From NCBI GenBank assembly GCA_017794945.1, contig CP051239.1, positions 2,036,692 through 2,100,691 on the forward strand: DNA of 64,000 bases. The letters run 5' to 3'. The notes under the pieces are model-generated. The model was not told the DNA's origin. It worked only from the letters and a program-made list of their open reading frames with translations, and did no database searches. The position numbers were made by a program, and so were the translations under genes. Positions 14,066 through 23,633 of this stretch are shown in pieces. Positions within the stretch are counted from its first letter, which is position 1; the number at the start of each line of letters is the position of its first letter. The DNA is from Alcanivorax sp. (GTDB lineage Bacteria > Pseudomonadota > Gammaproteobacteria > Pseudomonadales > Alcanivoracaceae).

Positions 14066-14087
14066 GCCTCGGGGCCGTCCCCGGGGC
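14066..14087 (+). other. Hairpin between carB and greA
   Basis: GCCTCGGGG-CCGT-CCCCGGGGC is a 9-bp stem (one U.G) without a U-tract. It may stabilise the carAB message or reduce read-through into greA. No clear greA promoter was found in the 63-bp spacer. Confidence 0.4.
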
Positions 14088-14119
14088 GGACCCAAGGAAG
14101 ACATCAAGAGGTTAATACT

Positions 14120-14596
14120 ATGCAACGTGTTCCCATGACCACCGCGGGCGCCGAGGCCCTGCGCAAGGAACTCGATCAGCTTAAGAAGGTGGACCGTCCG
14201 CGTATCTCCGCCGCCATCGCCGAAGCCCGCGAGCACGGCGATCTCAAGGAAAACGCCGAATACCACGCGGCGCGCGAGCAGCAGGGCTTCTGTGAAGGCC
14301 GGATCCAGGACATCGAGAGCAAACTGTCCAACGCGCAGATCATCGACATCACCAGCATCCAGAACACCGGCAAGGTGATCTTCGGTGTCACCGTGACCAT
14401 CGTCGACGTGGACTCCGAGGAAGAGAAGGTCTATCAGATCGTCGGCGACGACGAGGCGGACATCAAAAGCGGCAAGCTGAGTGTCAACTCACCCATCGCC
14501 CGTGGCCTGATCGGCCGGGAAGAAGGGGACACGGTGCAGATCGACACCCCCGGTGGCACCAAGGAATACGAGGTCGACAAGGTCGAGCACCTGTAA
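14120..14596 (+). CDS. greA: Transcript cleavage factor GreA
   Basis: A 158-residue factor that rescues backtracked RNA polymerase. The N-terminal coiled coil has the family pattern [53 protein letters not shown], split here only for reference. The acidic tip lies within [10 protein letters not shown] (residues near 43-52), followed by an FKBP-like C-terminal domain ending VDKVEHL. Length equals the E. coli protein. Same-strand neighbour of carB, convergent with yhbY. Confidence 0.98.
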   Translation: MQRVPMTTAGAEALRKELDQLKKVDRPRISAAIAEAREHGDLKENAEYHAAREQQGFCEGRIQDIESKLSNAQIIDITSIQNTGKVIFGVTVTIVDVDSEEEKVYQIVGDDEADIKSGKLSVNSPIARGLIGREEGDTVQIDTPGGTKEYEVDKVEHL

Positions 14597-14609
14597 GGCG
14601 CCGGCGCCT

Positions 14610-14921
14610 TCAGACGTCGGCGCGCAGTACGTTGGAGAGCTTCGGATCCGGCTTGGCGGCGGCCCGGTAGATCAGCGCGATATTGCCAATGCGCTGGACC
14701 AGGTCGGCGCCGGTGCTTTCGCACAGGCTTTCCACCATGCCGGCGCGCTGCTCCCGGGTGGAGGCATTGATCTTCACTTTGATCAGTTCGTGGTCCTCAA
14801 GGCGGCCTTCCAGTTCTTCCAGAAAGGTTTCCGTGAGGCCCTTGTCACCGGAAATCAGCACCGGTTTGAGGTGGTGACCGATACGGCGCAGGCGTTTCTT
14901 GTCCTGTTGGCTCAAAGGCAT
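14610..14921 (-). CDS. yhbY: CRM-domain ribosome assembly factor YhbY
   Basis: A 103-residue single CRM-domain RNA-binding protein associated with the pre-50S particle. [34 protein letters not shown] contains the conserved GxxG-type loop (here SGDKG), and the C-terminal part has [21 protein letters not shown] 14921 is preferred over an in-frame TTG at 14933 because GGAG lies 7 nt upstream and homologues start at this residue. It diverges from rlmE, the usual arrangement. Confidence 0.93.
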   Translation of the reverse strand: MPLSQQDKKRLRRIGHHLKPVLISGDKGLTETFLEELEGRLEDHELIKVKINASTREQRAGMVESLCESTGADLVQRIGNIALIYRAAAKPDPKLSNVLRADV

Positions 14922-14989
14922 GGTGTTCTCCAAAAACGGAGCGCTATTCTAGGGCCTGTTCACTCTATTTGCATCCAACAGGCGTAGCC

Positions 14990-15607
14990 ATGGCGAAATC
15001 GAAAAGCAGCCAGCGCTGGCTCAAAGAGCACTTCGACGACCACTGGGTGGCCCGCGCCCAGGCCGAGGGCTACCGCTCACGGGCCAGCTTCAAACTGCTG
15101 GAAATCCATGAAAAGGACAAGCTGTTCCGGCCCGGCATGACGGTGCTCGACCTGGGCGCGGCGCCGGGCGGCTGGTCCCAGGTGGCCGGCCGTCTGGTCG
15201 GTTCACGGGGCACTGTCGTGGCCAGCGATATTCTCGCCATGGATGCGATCCCCGACGTCACCTTCGTACAGGGCGATTTCCGGGAACAGGCGGTCTACGA
15301 GCAAATCCTGGCCCACCTCAATGGGCGGAAAGTCGACCTTGTATTGTCCGACATGGCCCCCAATATGAGTGGTAACAAGGCAGTGGATCTGCCGCGTTCC
15401 ATGTACCTGGCCGAGCTGGCCCTGGACATGGCGCTGAATGTTCTGGAACCCCGGGGCGCCTTTCTGGTCAAGGTGTTCCACGGCGAAGGGTTCGATCAGT
15501 ACCGCAAGGCCCTGCAAGGCCATTTCCAGCGGGTGGTCAGTCGCAAACCGGCGGCCAGCCGACCGCGCTCTACCGAGGTGTACCAATTGGGGTCGCACCT
15601 GAAGTAG
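14990..15607 (+). CDS. rlmE: 23S rRNA 2'-O-methyltransferase RlmE (FtsJ/RrmJ)
   Basis: A 205-residue heat-shock methyltransferase for U2552 of 23S rRNA. SAM motif I is [15 protein letters not shown] (about residues 49-63), and the K-D-K-E catalytic set is visible: Lys in [10 protein letters not shown], Asp in [11 protein letters not shown], Lys in [10 protein letters not shown], Glu in [12 protein letters not shown] 14990 is chosen over TTG 14969 because homologues begin close to this residue (E. coli 209 residues). Followed after 57 bp by ftsH, the classical rrmJ-ftsH pair. Confidence 0.97.
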   Translation: MAKSKSSQRWLKEHFDDHWVARAQAEGYRSRASFKLLEIHEKDKLFRPGMTVLDLGAAPGGWSQVAGRLVGSRGTVVASDILAMDAIPDVTFVQGDFREQAVYEQILAHLNGRKVDLVLSDMAPNMSGNKAVDLPRSMYLAELALDMALNVLEPRGAFLVKVFHGEGFDQYRKALQGHFQRVVSRKPAASRPRSTEVYQLGSHLK

Positions 15608-15664
15608 TGTAGAGTTGAAAGTCTGTCAGTACGCGCGAATGCGCCCAGTAAGGCGAGGTCTCCC

Positions 15665-17593
15665 TTGAACGACATGACCAAGAATATTGTGCTGTGGCTG
15701 GTGATCGCCGGGGTCCTCTATGTAGTGGCTTCCAGCATCAACACCCAGCCGACTCAGCAAATGCTGAACTACTCCGCGTTCATTGATAACGTGGAGGACG
15801 GCAATGTGGATCAGGTCACCATCGGTGACACCCGTATTTCCGGTCAGATGAACGACGGCACCCGCTTCGAGACCGTCAAGCCGCCGGCCATGGACACCAA
15901 CCTGATCCCCACGCTGATCCAGAACGACGTGGAAGTGACCGGCAAGGAACCCGAGCGTCAGGGCTTCCTGACCCAGTTGTTCCTGTCCGTGCTGCCGATT
16001 CTGCTGATCCTGGCAATCTTCATCTTCTTCATGCGCCAGATGCAGGGCGGCGGTAAAGGCGGCGGCGGGCCGATGACGTTCGGCAAGTCCAAGGCCCGGC
16101 TGATGGGCGAAGACCAGATCAAGACCACCTTCGCCGACGTGGCCGGTGTGGAAGAGGCCAAGGACGAAGTGCAGGAACTGGTCGAGTTCCTGCGCGATCC
16201 CGCCAAATTCCAGCGTCTTGGCGGCAAGATCCCCCGTGGTGTGTTGATGGTCGGTTCCCCGGGTACCGGTAAGACCCTGCTCGCCAAGGCCATCGCCGGC
16301 GAGGCCAAAGTGCCGTTCTTCAGCATTTCCGGCTCCGACTTCGTCGAGATGTTCGTCGGCGTGGGCGCGTCCCGGGTCCGTGACATGTTCGATCAAGCGA
16401 AGAAGCATGCGCCCTGCATTATCTTTATCGACGAGATTGACGCCGTGGGCCGCAGCCGTGGCGCCGGCCTGGGCGGCGGTCATGACGAGCGCGAGCAGAC
16501 CCTGAACCAGCTGCTGGTGGAGATGGACGGTTTCGACGACAACGACGGCGTGATCGTGATCGCCGCCACCAACCGTCCCGACGTGCTGGACCCGGCGCTG
16601 CTGCGCCCGGGCCGCTTTGACCGCCAGGTGACCGTGCCGCTGCCGGATATCCGTGGCCGCGAGCAGGTGCTCAAGGTGCACATGCGCCCGGTGCCCATGT
16701 CCGAGGACGTGGACGCCTCTCTGATTGCCCGTGGCACGCCGGGCTTCTCCGGCGCGGACCTGGCCAACCTGGTCAATGAGGCGGCGCTGTTCGCGGCCCG
16801 CGCCAATAAGCGCGTGGTCTCCATGGAGGACTTCGAGAAAGCCAAGGACAAGATCCTGATGGGCGCCGAGCGCCGCTCCATGGTGATGAGCGAGAAAGAA
16901 AAGCTGAACACCGCTTACCATGAGTCCGGCCACGCCATTGTCGGCCGTCTGGTGCCGGATCACGATCCGGTCTACAAGGTCAGCATTATTCCCCGTGGCC
17001 GTGCCCTGGGCGTGACCATGTACCTGCCCGAGGAAGACAAGTACTCGGTGTCCAAGCGGGCGCTGGAATCCTCGATCTGCTCGCTGTTCGGCGGTCGTAT
17101 CGCCGAAGAGATGACGCTGGGTTTCGACGGCGTCACCACCGGTGCGTCCAACGACATTGAGCGGGCCACCAAAATGGCCCGGGCGATGGTCACCAAATGG
17201 GGCCTGAGCGAGAAAATGGGGCCACTGGCCTACGAGGAAGACGAAGGTGAAGTGTTCCTCGGCAAGCAGATGTCCCAGCGCAAGCACGTTTCCGAGCAGA
17301 CCTCCGAGGAGATCGACCGCGAAGTGCGCGCCATCATCGACAGCTGTTACCACCGCGCCAAGGATTTGCTGGAGAGCAACCGCGAGAAGCTGGATTTGAT
17401 GGCGGAAGCGCTGATGCAGTACGAAACCATCGACGCGGACCAGATCAGCGACATTATGTCCGGCCACAAGCCGCGTCCGCCGAAGGACTGGCGCGATCAG
17501 GGCCCCGGCCCCGGCGCCTCCGCGTCCTCGGACGAGTCCGGCGACGGCGAGACCGGTGACGACGCCATAGGCGGGCCCGCCAATACCCATTGA
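15665..17593 (+). CDS. ftsH: ATP-dependent zinc metalloprotease FtsH
   Basis: A 642-residue inner-membrane AAA+ protease that degrades unassembled membrane proteins and, in E. coli, sigma-32 and LpxC. Two membrane segments (about residues 8-24 and 102-122) flank a periplasmic loop. Then come Walker A GSPGTGKT, Walker [13 protein letters not shown], the second region of homology, and the zinc site HESGH. The C terminus is Gly/Asp-rich. The TTG at 15665 ([11 protein letters not shown]) has GCGAGG six bases upstream; ATG 15674 is the alternative. Confidence 0.98.
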   Translation: MNDMTKNIVLWLVIAGVLYVVASSINTQPTQQMLNYSAFIDNVEDGNVDQVTIGDTRISGQMNDGTRFETVKPPAMDTNLIPTLIQNDVEVTGKEPERQGFLTQLFLSVLPILLILAIFIFFMRQMQGGGKGGGGPMTFGKSKARLMGEDQIKTTFADVAGVEEAKDEVQELVEFLRDPAKFQRLGGKIPRGVLMVGSPGTGKTLLAKAIAGEAKVPFFSISGSDFVEMFVGVGASRVRDMFDQAKKHAPCIIFIDEIDAVGRSRGAGLGGGHDEREQTLNQLLVEMDGFDDNDGVIVIAATNRPDVLDPALLRPGRFDRQVTVPLPDIRGREQVLKVHMRPVPMSEDVDASLIARGTPGFSGADLANLVNEAALFAARANKRVVSMEDFEKAKDKILMGAERRSMVMSEKEKLNTAYHESGHAIVGRLVPDHDPVYKVSIIPRGRALGVTMYLPEEDKYSVSKRALESSICSLFGGRIAEEMTLGFDGVTTGASNDIERATKMARAMVTKWGLSEKMGPLAYEEDEGEVFLGKQMSQRKHVSEQTSEEIDREVRAIIDSCYHRAKDLLESNREKLDLMAEALMQYETIDADQISDIMSGHKPRPPKDWRDQGPGPGASASSDESGDGETGDDAIGGPANTH

Positions 17594-17603
17594 TGATGGT
17601 TCG

Positions 17604-18443
17604 ATGAACACCAACACGCTGAGCTGTGGGGCGCGGACATTGGATTTGTCCGCGCCCGTTGTTATGGGGGTCCTGAATGTGACCCCCGATTCGTTTTCCG
17701 ACGGTGGCCGCTACACCTCCCTGGATGGCGCGTTGCGCCAGGCCGAGCAGATGCTCGCCGACGGCGCCGCGATCATCGACGTGGGCGGTGAGTCCACCCG
17801 GCCGGGCGCGGCGCCGGTCTCCGAGCAGCAGGAGCTGGACCGGGTGATCCCGGTGGTGGAGGCCCTGCATCGGAAGCTGGACGCGCTGGTCTCCGTGGAC
17901 ACCAGCACGCCGGCGGTGATTCGCGCCTGCGCCGACGCCGGCGCCGGCATGATCAACGACGTGCGCGCCTTGCGCCGCCCGGGCGCCCTCGAGGCCGCCG
18001 CCGGTACCGGTTTGCCGGTGTGTGTGATGCACATGCAGGGCGAGCCCGGCACGATGCAGAATGCCCCCTTCTACGAAGACGTCACCGCCGAGGTGATCGC
18101 GTTCCTCGAGCAGCGCGTCGACGCCTGCCTGGACGCGGGTATCCCCCGGGACAAGCTGCTGGTGGATCCGGGTTTTGGTTTTGCCAAGACCGTGCAGCAT
18201 AATCTGCGTTTGCTGGCGGAGCTGTCGCGGCTGTCGCGGCTGGAGCTGCCCCTGCTGGTGGGTCTGTCACGCAAGTCCCTGTTTGGCAAGGTATTGGACC
18301 GCCCAGTGGACCAGCGCCTGGCGGGCAGCCTGGCGGCGGCGGTGATGTGTGTGGAGCGGGGCGCGCGTATCGTGCGCGCCCACGACGTCAAAGAAACCGT
18401 GGACGGTGTGCGTTTCGCCCACGCCGTGCACCGCAGCCTGTAA
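17604..18443 (+). CDS. folP: Dihydropteroate synthase FolP
   Basis: Condenses hydroxymethyl-dihydropterin pyrophosphate with p-aminobenzoate in folate synthesis, 279 residues. Both family signatures are present: [17 protein letters not shown] (about residues 18-34) and [22 protein letters not shown] and [11 protein letters not shown] follow, with the C-terminal [12 protein letters not shown] motif (RAHDVKET). Ten bases after ftsH and 32 before glmM, matching the E. coli ftsH-folP-glmM order, so a shared transcript is likely. Confidence 0.97.
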   Translation: MNTNTLSCGARTLDLSAPVVMGVLNVTPDSFSDGGRYTSLDGALRQAEQMLADGAAIIDVGGESTRPGAAPVSEQQELDRVIPVVEALHRKLDALVSVDTSTPAVIRACADAGAGMINDVRALRRPGALEAAAGTGLPVCVMHMQGEPGTMQNAPFYEDVTAEVIAFLEQRVDACLDAGIPRDKLLVDPGFGFAKTVQHNLRLLAELSRLSRLELPLLVGLSRKSLFGKVLDRPVDQRLAGSLAAAVMCVERGARIVRAHDVKETVDGVRFAHAVHRSL

Positions 18444-18475
18444 ACGATGACGGTGCTGCTTCAGGGAGGCTAAGG

Positions 18476-19810
18476 ATGAGTCGCAAATATTTCGGCACCG
18501 ATGGCATTCGCGGCACCGTCGGCGAGCCGCCGATCACACCGGATTTCGTGCTCAAGCTGGGTTGGGCCGCCGGCCGGGTGCTGGCCGCCCATGGTGGCAG
18601 CAAGATTCTGATCGGCAAGGACACCCGCATCTCCGGTTATATGTTCGAGTCGGCTCTGGAGGCGGGAATTTCCGCCGCTGGCGTGGATGTCAGGCTGCTC
18701 GGCCCCATGCCCACGCCGGCCATCGCCTATCTGACCCGCACCCTGCACGCCCAGGCGGGCATCGTGATCTCCGCCTCGCACAACGCCTACACCGACAACG
18801 GCATCAAGTTTTTCGGTGACAATGGCCGCAAGCTCGGCGATAAGATCGAGGCGGAAATCGAGCGCATGCTGGATGAGCCGATTTCGGTGGTCGCCACCGA
18901 CCGCCTGGGTAAGGTGCGCCGCATCGACGACGCCCGTGGCCGCTACATTGAGTTCTGCAAAAGCACCACGCCGGGGCTCAATCTGCATGGCCTGAAAATC
19001 GTGGTGGACACCGCCAATGGCGCGGCCTACCACATTACCCCGGACGTCCTGGAGGAGCTGGGCGCCGAGGTGGTGGCGATCGCCAACCAGCCGAACGGCT
19101 TCAACATTAATCTGGAGTGCGGCTCCACCAAGCCTGAAGCGCTGTGCCGCCGGGTGGTGGCGGAGGGCGCCGATCTGGGCCTGGCCCTGGATGGTGACGC
19201 CGACCGCCTGATCATGGTGGATGACCAGGGCACGCTGGTGGACGGCGACCAACTGCTTTATCTGATCGCCCGGGACCGCCAGCGCCGGGACCGGCTTAAT
19301 GGCGGCGTGGTCGGCACCCTGATGTCCAACCTGGGCCTGGAGCTGGCGCTCCAGGAGCTGGATATTCCCTTCGCCCGCGCCAAGGTCGGCGACCGCTACG
19401 TGATGGAGCAGCTCGATCAGCGTGGCTGGCTGCTGGGCGGTGAGTCGTCCGGGCATCTGGTTTGCCTCGACCGCACGTCCACTGGCGACGGTACCGTGGC
19501 GGCGCTGCAGGTGCTGGACGCGCTGCGCCGTGAGGGGCTGTCCCTGCGCGAGGCGGTCAGCGCCGCGCCGCTGCTGCCGCAGACGCTGATCAACGTGCGC
19601 GGCAGCCGGCGGGACGGTTTCATGGAAGAGGCCGGCGTGCGCGCGGCCATCGATAAGGTGGAGCGGGAGCTGGGCCGTAACGGCCGTTTGTTGTTGCGCC
19701 CCTCCGGCACGGAACCGCTGGTGCGGGTGATGGTGGAAGGCAAAGACGCCGACCAGGTGGAACGGCTCTGCCGGCATCTGGCGGAGGCCGTGGAAACGGC
19801 GATCGCATGA
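18476..19810 (+). CDS. glmM: Phosphoglucosamine mutase GlmM
   Basis: Converts glucosamine-6-P to glucosamine-1-P for peptidoglycan and LPS precursors, 444 residues (E. coli 445). It starts [16 protein letters not shown]. The phosphoserine loop is [17 protein letters not shown] (active Ser about residue 101), the metal loop is [12 protein letters not shown], the sugar loop is GGESSGHLV, and the C-terminal phosphate site is [21 protein letters not shown] 18476 has GGGAGG upstream. The same frame stays open further upstream into folP, but that part is non-homologous. Confidence 0.98.
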   Translation: MSRKYFGTDGIRGTVGEPPITPDFVLKLGWAAGRVLAAHGGSKILIGKDTRISGYMFESALEAGISAAGVDVRLLGPMPTPAIAYLTRTLHAQAGIVISASHNAYTDNGIKFFGDNGRKLGDKIEAEIERMLDEPISVVATDRLGKVRRIDDARGRYIEFCKSTTPGLNLHGLKIVVDTANGAAYHITPDVLEELGAEVVAIANQPNGFNINLECGSTKPEALCRRVVAEGADLGLALDGDADRLIMVDDQGTLVDGDQLLYLIARDRQRRDRLNGGVVGTLMSNLGLELALQELDIPFARAKVGDRYVMEQLDQRGWLLGGESSGHLVCLDRTSTGDGTVAALQVLDALRREGLSLREAVSAAPLLPQTLINVRGSRRDGFMEEAGVRAAIDKVERELGRNGRLLLRPSGTEPLVRVMVEGKDADQVERLCRHLAEAVETAIA

Positions 19811-19826
19811 CAGGAGCAACGCTCGA

Positions 19827-20576
19827 ATGACAAGAACACCGTTAGTGGCGGCGAACTGGAAAATGAACGGCCGGTACGGCTTGGTCGCGGAACTGGGCGC
19901 CGCCCTGGCGACGGCGGATCTGGGTAGCGCGGAAGTGGCGGTGTGCCCGCCGTTCCCTTATCTGCAGGCGCTCGGCGCCGAGCTGAAAGACAGCTCCGTG
20001 GGTCTGGGCGCGCAGACCCTGTGCGATCACGAGGATGGCGCCTTCACCGGGGAAGTGTCAGCGGAAATGCTGGTGGATATGGGCTGTCGCTACGTGATTG
20101 TCGGTCATTCGGAGCGCCGCGAGCACTTTGGCGAGGACGATGATCTGGTCGCCAGCAAGTTTCTGCGCGCGCAAAAGGCCGGGCTGATACCGATTTTGTG
20201 CGTCGGCGAAACGTTGCGCCAGCGCGAGGCCGGTGACACCGAGCACGTGGTGGTCCGGCAGCTGATGGCGGTGGTGGAAGCCGCCGGCAGTGCCGCTCTC
20301 GACCGCGCGGTGCTGGCCTATGAGCCGGTCTGGGCGATCGGAACCGGCCTGACCGCGTCACCGGAGCAGGCCCAGGCGGTGCACGCCGCCCTGCGCGCCG
20401 CCCTGGCGGCCCGCGACCCCGATGTGGCCGCCGGCGTACGCCTCCTTTACGGCGGCAGCGTAAAGGCGGATAATGCCGCCCCTCTGTTTGCCCAGCCGGA
20501 CATCGATGGTGGACTGATCGGCGGGGCCTCACTGAACGAAAAAGAATTTATCGCCATTTGTCGGGCGGCAGGTTGA
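19827..20576 (+). CDS. tpiA: Triosephosphate isomerase TpiA
   Basis: Glycolytic and gluconeogenic TIM-barrel enzyme, 249 residues. Catalytic residues lie in AANWKMNG (Asn and Lys), GHSERREHFGEDD (His) and LAYEPVWAIGTG (Glu, followed by flexible loop 6). The phosphate-binding YGGSVKADNA and GLIGGASL segments are intact. It lies between glmM and secG as in Pseudomonas; all three are closely packed on one strand. Confidence 0.98.
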   Translation: MTRTPLVAANWKMNGRYGLVAELGAALATADLGSAEVAVCPPFPYLQALGAELKDSSVGLGAQTLCDHEDGAFTGEVSAEMLVDMGCRYVIVGHSERREHFGEDDDLVASKFLRAQKAGLIPILCVGETLRQREAGDTEHVVVRQLMAVVEAAGSAALDRAVLAYEPVWAIGTGLTASPEQAQAVHAALRAALAARDPDVAAGVRLLYGGSVKADNAAPLFAQPDIDGGLIGGASLNEKEFIAICRAAG

Positions 20577-20584
20577 TTTAACTT

Positions 20585-21067
20585 ATGGATATTGTGCTTC
20601 ATGTGGTGCACGTGCTGGCGGCCCTCGGTCTTATCGGCCTGATCCTGATCCAGCATGGCAAGGGGGCCGACGCCGGCGCCTCTTTCGGTGGCGGCGGTTC
20701 GCAGACCGTATTCGGCAGCGCCGGGTCCGCCAATTTTCTGACCCGTTTCACGGCGGTTCTGGCGGTGGTGTTTTTCGTCACCAGTCTGGGCCTGGCCTGG
20801 ATGGCGCGCCAGGAAGCGGAAGGCGCGGGCAGCTTCCTGCCGGCCCTGGAATCCGTGGACGATCAGGACGTGCCGGCGCTGGACGACGCTGACGCGCCGG
20901 CCTCCGGCGACGTACCGGCGACCGGTCCCGCTCAGGGCGCGGATGTGCCCACCGAGGCTCCCGGGATGGATTCCGGGAAATCTGAAAAAGAGACTTCAGA
21001 TGTGCCGTCGGCTGGGTTAGAATCCCCGGCCCCGGATCAGACGACGTCCGATTCCGGGAAGCAGTAA
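20585..21067 (+). CDS. secG: Preprotein translocase subunit SecG
   Basis: Small Sec channel subunit. Two membrane helices (about residues 2-22 and 54-74) flank the conserved cytoplasmic loop [34 protein letters not shown]. At 160 residues it is longer than E. coli SecG (110) because of an acidic, Pro/Ala/Asp/Ser-rich C-terminal tail of about 75 residues, probably disordered. Stop is 11 bases before tRNA-Leu, so the tRNA may be cut from the same transcript. Confidence 0.95.
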   Translation: MDIVLHVVHVLAALGLIGLILIQHGKGADAGASFGGGGSQTVFGSAGSANFLTRFTAVLAVVFFVTSLGLAWMARQEAEGAGSFLPALESVDDQDVPALDDADAPASGDVPATGPAQGADVPTEAPGMDSGKSEKETSDVPSAGLESPAPDQTTSDSGKQ

Positions 21068-21078
21068 CTCAGTTCTTC

Positions 21079-21165
21079 GCCGAAGTGGTGGAATTGGTAG
21101 ACACGCTATCTTGAGGGGGTAGTGACCTTACGGTCGTGCCGGTTCAAGTCCGGCCTTCGGCACCA
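21079..21165 (+). tRNA. tRNA-Leu (anticodon GAG), CCA encoded
   Basis: An 87-nt class II tRNA. The acceptor GCCGAAG pairs with CTTCGGC. The D arm has GGTGGAATTGGTAGAC, and anticodon stem CTATC/GGTAG encloses loop TTGAGGG (anticodon GAG). A long variable arm (TGACCTTACGGTCG region) and T loop GGTTCAAGTCC follow. Reads CUC/CUU. Located directly after secG, as in Pseudomonas. Confidence 0.97.
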
Positions 21166-21197
21166 TAATTTGGATGGGTTCCTGGCGGAACCCTCCG

Positions 21198-21225
21198 GGG
21201 CTTCCACGGAAGTCCGCGGTTTTTT
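21198..21225 (+). terminator. Probable terminator after tRNA-Leu
   Basis: GGGCTTCC/GGAAGTCC (7-8 bp stem, very small loop, 21198-21215), then GCGG and TTTTTT (21220-21225). A second hairpin GGGTTCC-TGGC-GGAACCC lies just before it at 21176-21193. Spacing to the U-tract is imperfect. Confidence 0.45.
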
Positions 21226-21281
21226 CAGTCTGGTCCCCGGGGCGGGGCAGGGCTGGAAGCAACCGCCGGAAGACGAGTATA

Positions 21282-21314
21282 AATCCTGGAAAAATAAACG
21301 TTTTTTTCAGGATT
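21282..21314. repeat. 13-bp dyad upstream of the tRNA-fMet promoter
   Basis: AATCCTGGAAAAA and TTTTTTCAGGATT pair as a 13-bp hairpin (one G.T) around loop TAAACGT. It ends 5 bp before the -35 of the tRNA-fMet promoter. It could be an AT-rich UP-like or protein-binding site, or the end of read-through transcription from either side. Confidence 0.5.
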
Positions 21315-21318
21315 GGGT

Positions 21319-21347
21319 TTGACAAAACCGGCGTGGATATTTAGTAT
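21319..21347 (+). promoter_or_regulatory. Sigma-70 promoter of tRNA-fMet and the nusA operon
   Basis: A perfect -35 TTGACA (21319-21324), 17-bp spacer and -10 TAGTAT (21342-21347). Transcription would begin about 11 bases before the tRNA. A GC-rich discriminator (TTGCGCTCG) follows, typical of stringently controlled stable-RNA promoters. Confidence 0.75.
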
Positions 21348-21364
21348 TTGCGCTCGATTTCAAG

Positions 21365-21441
<77 letters not shown>

Positions 21442-21473
21442 CTTATCAGGGCCGACTCCCGGTTCTGACGAAC

Positions 21474-21500
21474 AAAAAGCCCCTCTAGAAGGGGCTTTTT
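21474..21500 (+). terminator. Intrinsic terminator 1 after tRNA-fMet
   Basis: AAAAAGCCCCT-CTAGA-AGGGGCTTTTT: perfect 11-bp stem ending in five T residues. It works in principle in both directions. Confidence 0.85.
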
Positions 21501-21528
21501 GCTATACACAACCGGGGTCGCGAGTGGG

Positions 21529-21551
21529 AATGGGCGTTATGCCCATTTTTT
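21529..21551 (+). terminator. Intrinsic terminator 2 before rimP
   Basis: AATGGGC-GTTAT-GCCCATT with T run 21546-21551. It is the second of two tandem terminators between tRNA-fMet and rimP and ends 26 bp before the rimP start codon. Confidence 0.7.
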
Positions 21552-21577
21552 GTTTGTGGCACCGGAAAAGAGAGGCA

Positions 21578-22033
21578 ATGTCGAAACGCGCGGAACAACT
21601 CAAGGAGCTGCTGGCTCCCGTGGTGGAAGACCTGGGTTATACGCTCTGGGGTGTGCAATATCTCCAGGGCCGCGGTGCGGTATTGCGTCTTTTTATCGAC
21701 CACGATGACGGCATTAATGTCGACGATTGTGCCCTGGTGAGCCACGAGGTGAGTGGCGTACTGGACGTGGAAGATCCGATTCCCGGTGATTACAACCTGG
21801 AAGTGTCCTCCCCGGGTCTGGATCGCCCTCTCTTCGAGCTTTCCCACTTTGAACGTTATCAGGGCGAATCCGTGCAGCTCACGCTGCTGGCCCCGGTGGC
21901 GGGCAAGCGTAAAATGACGGCGACCCTGGTGGCCGTGGACGGCGACACGCTGGTAATGGAGCTTGATGGCGAAAGCCTGCGCGTTCCTTACAGTCAGGTG
22001 GATCGCGCCCGATTACAGCCTCGCTTTGATTGA
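21578..22033 (+). CDS. rimP: Ribosome maturation factor RimP
   Basis: A 151-residue 30S assembly factor. The N-terminal alpha/beta domain (LKELLAPVVEDLGYTLWGVQYLQGRGAVLRLFID) and SPGLDRPLFELSHFERYQGESV lead to a C-terminal SH3-like barrel. ATG 21578 is preferred over an in-frame ATG at 21524 because AGAGG precedes it, homologues start here, and the longer start lies upstream of terminator 2. First gene of rimP-nusA-infB-rbfA-truB-rpsO-pnp. I see no separate promoter, so expression may rely on read-through from the tRNA promoter. Confidence 0.96.
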   Translation: MSKRAEQLKELLAPVVEDLGYTLWGVQYLQGRGAVLRLFIDHDDGINVDDCALVSHEVSGVLDVEDPIPGDYNLEVSSPGLDRPLFELSHFERYQGESVQLTLLAPVAGKRKMTATLVAVDGDTLVMELDGESLRVPYSQVDRARLQPRFD

Positions 22034-22066
22034 GCGTGCCCTGGAGAATTTTGTAAAGGCCTGGCC

Positions 22067-23572
22067 ATGAACAAAGAAATCCTGCTGGTAGCGGAAACAG
22101 TTTCCAACGAGAAAGGCGTCAGCCGTGACGTGATCTTCGAGGCCATTGAATCGGCCCTGGCGGCGGCGACCAAAAAGCGCTTCAAGGAAGAAGATGTGGA
22201 GATTCGTGTCGAGATCGACCGCGTCAGCGGCGACTCGCGCACCTTCCGCGTCTGGCACGTGGTGCCCGATGAAGAGCTCTATGAATTCGGTCGTCAGTTG
22301 ACGCTGGACGAAGCCCACGAGCACGACGAAAAGCTCCAGATCGGCGACACCTATGAAGAAGAGGTGGCGTCGGAAAGCTTTGGTCGCATCGCGGCGCAAA
22401 CGGCGAAACAGGTGATCGTGCAGAAGGTGCGCGAAGCGGAGCGGCGTCAGATCGTCGAAGAGTACCGCGACCGTATCGGCGAACTGATCAGCGGCGTGGT
22501 TAAGAAGGCCAGCCGCGACTCCATCGTGCTCGACCTGGGGGCCAACGCAGAGGCGTTGATCACCCGAGAGCATATGATCACCCGCGAGAGCGTGCGCCAG
22601 AACGACCGTCTGCGTGCGTATCTGCTGGGCGTTAACGAGGAAAACCGGGGACCGCAGCTGTTCGCCAGCCGCGCCTGCCCGGAAATGCTCGTTGAGCTGT
22701 TCAAGATCGAAGTGCCGGAGATCGGCGAGGAGCTGATCGAGATCAAGGGCGCCGCCCGTGACCCGGGTTCCCGCGCCAAGATCGCGGTGAAGACCAACGA
22801 CCAGCGCATCGACCCGGTGGGCGCCTGCGTCGGCATGCGCGGCGCGCGCGTGCAGGCCGTTTCCAACGAGCTGGCCGGCGAGCGCATCGACATCGTGCTG
22901 TGGGACGATAACCCGGCGCAGCTGGTGATCAACGCCATGCAGCCGGCGGAAGTCGCTTCCATCGTCGTCGACGAGGAAAGCCACACCATGGACATCGCGG
23001 TGGAAGACGAATCCGCGTTGGCCCAGGCGATCGGCCGCAGTGGTCAGAACATCCGTCTCGCCTCCGAGCTGACCGGCTGGGAGCTGAACGTGATGACCAC
23101 CGATGACGCCGAGAACAAGCAGCAGGAAGAAGCGGAAAAAGCGCTGGAAACCTTTATGGCGTTCCTCGACGTGGATGAGGACGTGGCCGGCGTGCTGGTG
23201 GATGAAGGCTTCTCCACCCTCGAGGAAGTGGCCTATGTGCCCGCCGAGGAAATGCTCGCCATCGAAGGCTTCGACGAGGACATCGTCGAGGCGCTGCGCC
23301 AGCGGGCCAAGGACGCGCTGCTGACCCGGGCGCTGGTATCCGAAGAGAAATTTGATCAGGCCGAACCCGCCGACGACCTTCTGGCAATGGAAGGCATGGA
23401 CCGTGATCTGGCGGTGGAGTTGGCCTCCCGAGGCATCGTCACCATGGAAGACCTTGCCGAACAAGCGGTGGACGACCTGCTCGACATTGAAGGGCTGGAG
23501 GAAGAGCGCGCGGCCCAATTGATTATGACCGCCCGCGCCCCCTGGTTCGAAGGCGAGGAAGCCGGCGAATAA
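22067..23572 (+). CDS. nusA: Transcription termination/antitermination factor NusA
   Basis: A 501-residue RNA polymerase-associated factor. Order: N-terminal polymerase-binding domain ([35 protein letters not shown], about 1-125), S1 domain with [25 protein letters not shown]1/KH2 ([17 protein letters not shown], [36 protein letters not shown]), and two C-terminal acidic repeats ([24 protein letters not shown]) as in gammaproteobacteria. Controls pausing, termination and rRNA antitermination. In E. coli it acts on read-through into its own operon, relevant to the two terminators upstream. Confidence 0.98.
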   Translation: MNKEILLVAETVSNEKGVSRDVIFEAIESALAAATKKRFKEEDVEIRVEIDRVSGDSRTFRVWHVVPDEELYEFGRQLTLDEAHEHDEKLQIGDTYEEEVASESFGRIAAQTAKQVIVQKVREAERRQIVEEYRDRIGELISGVVKKASRDSIVLDLGANAEALITREHMITRESVRQNDRLRAYLLGVNEENRGPQLFASRACPEMLVELFKIEVPEIGEELIEIKGAARDPGSRAKIAVKTNDQRIDPVGACVGMRGARVQAVSNELAGERIDIVLWDDNPAQLVINAMQPAEVASIVVDEESHTMDIAVEDESALAQAIGRSGQNIRLASELTGWELNVMTTDDAENKQQEEAEKALETFMAFLDVDEDVAGVLVDEGFSTLEEVAYVPAEEMLAIEGFDEDIVEALRQRAKDALLTRALVSEEKFDQAEPADDLLAMEGMDRDLAVELASRGIVTMEDLAEQAVDDLLDIEGLEEERAAQLIMTARAPWFEGEEAGE

Positions 23573-23633
23573 GTAGCACGCCGGAATTTGAAGCAGGGCG
23601 CCACCAAGACGCGGACAGGAGAGTGTTGCTGAC

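Noticed and set aside
15626..17617. 663-codon frame antisense to ftsH
   Set aside because: Same reason: a shadow of a conserved GC-rich gene, with low-complexity His/Leu/Gly composition.
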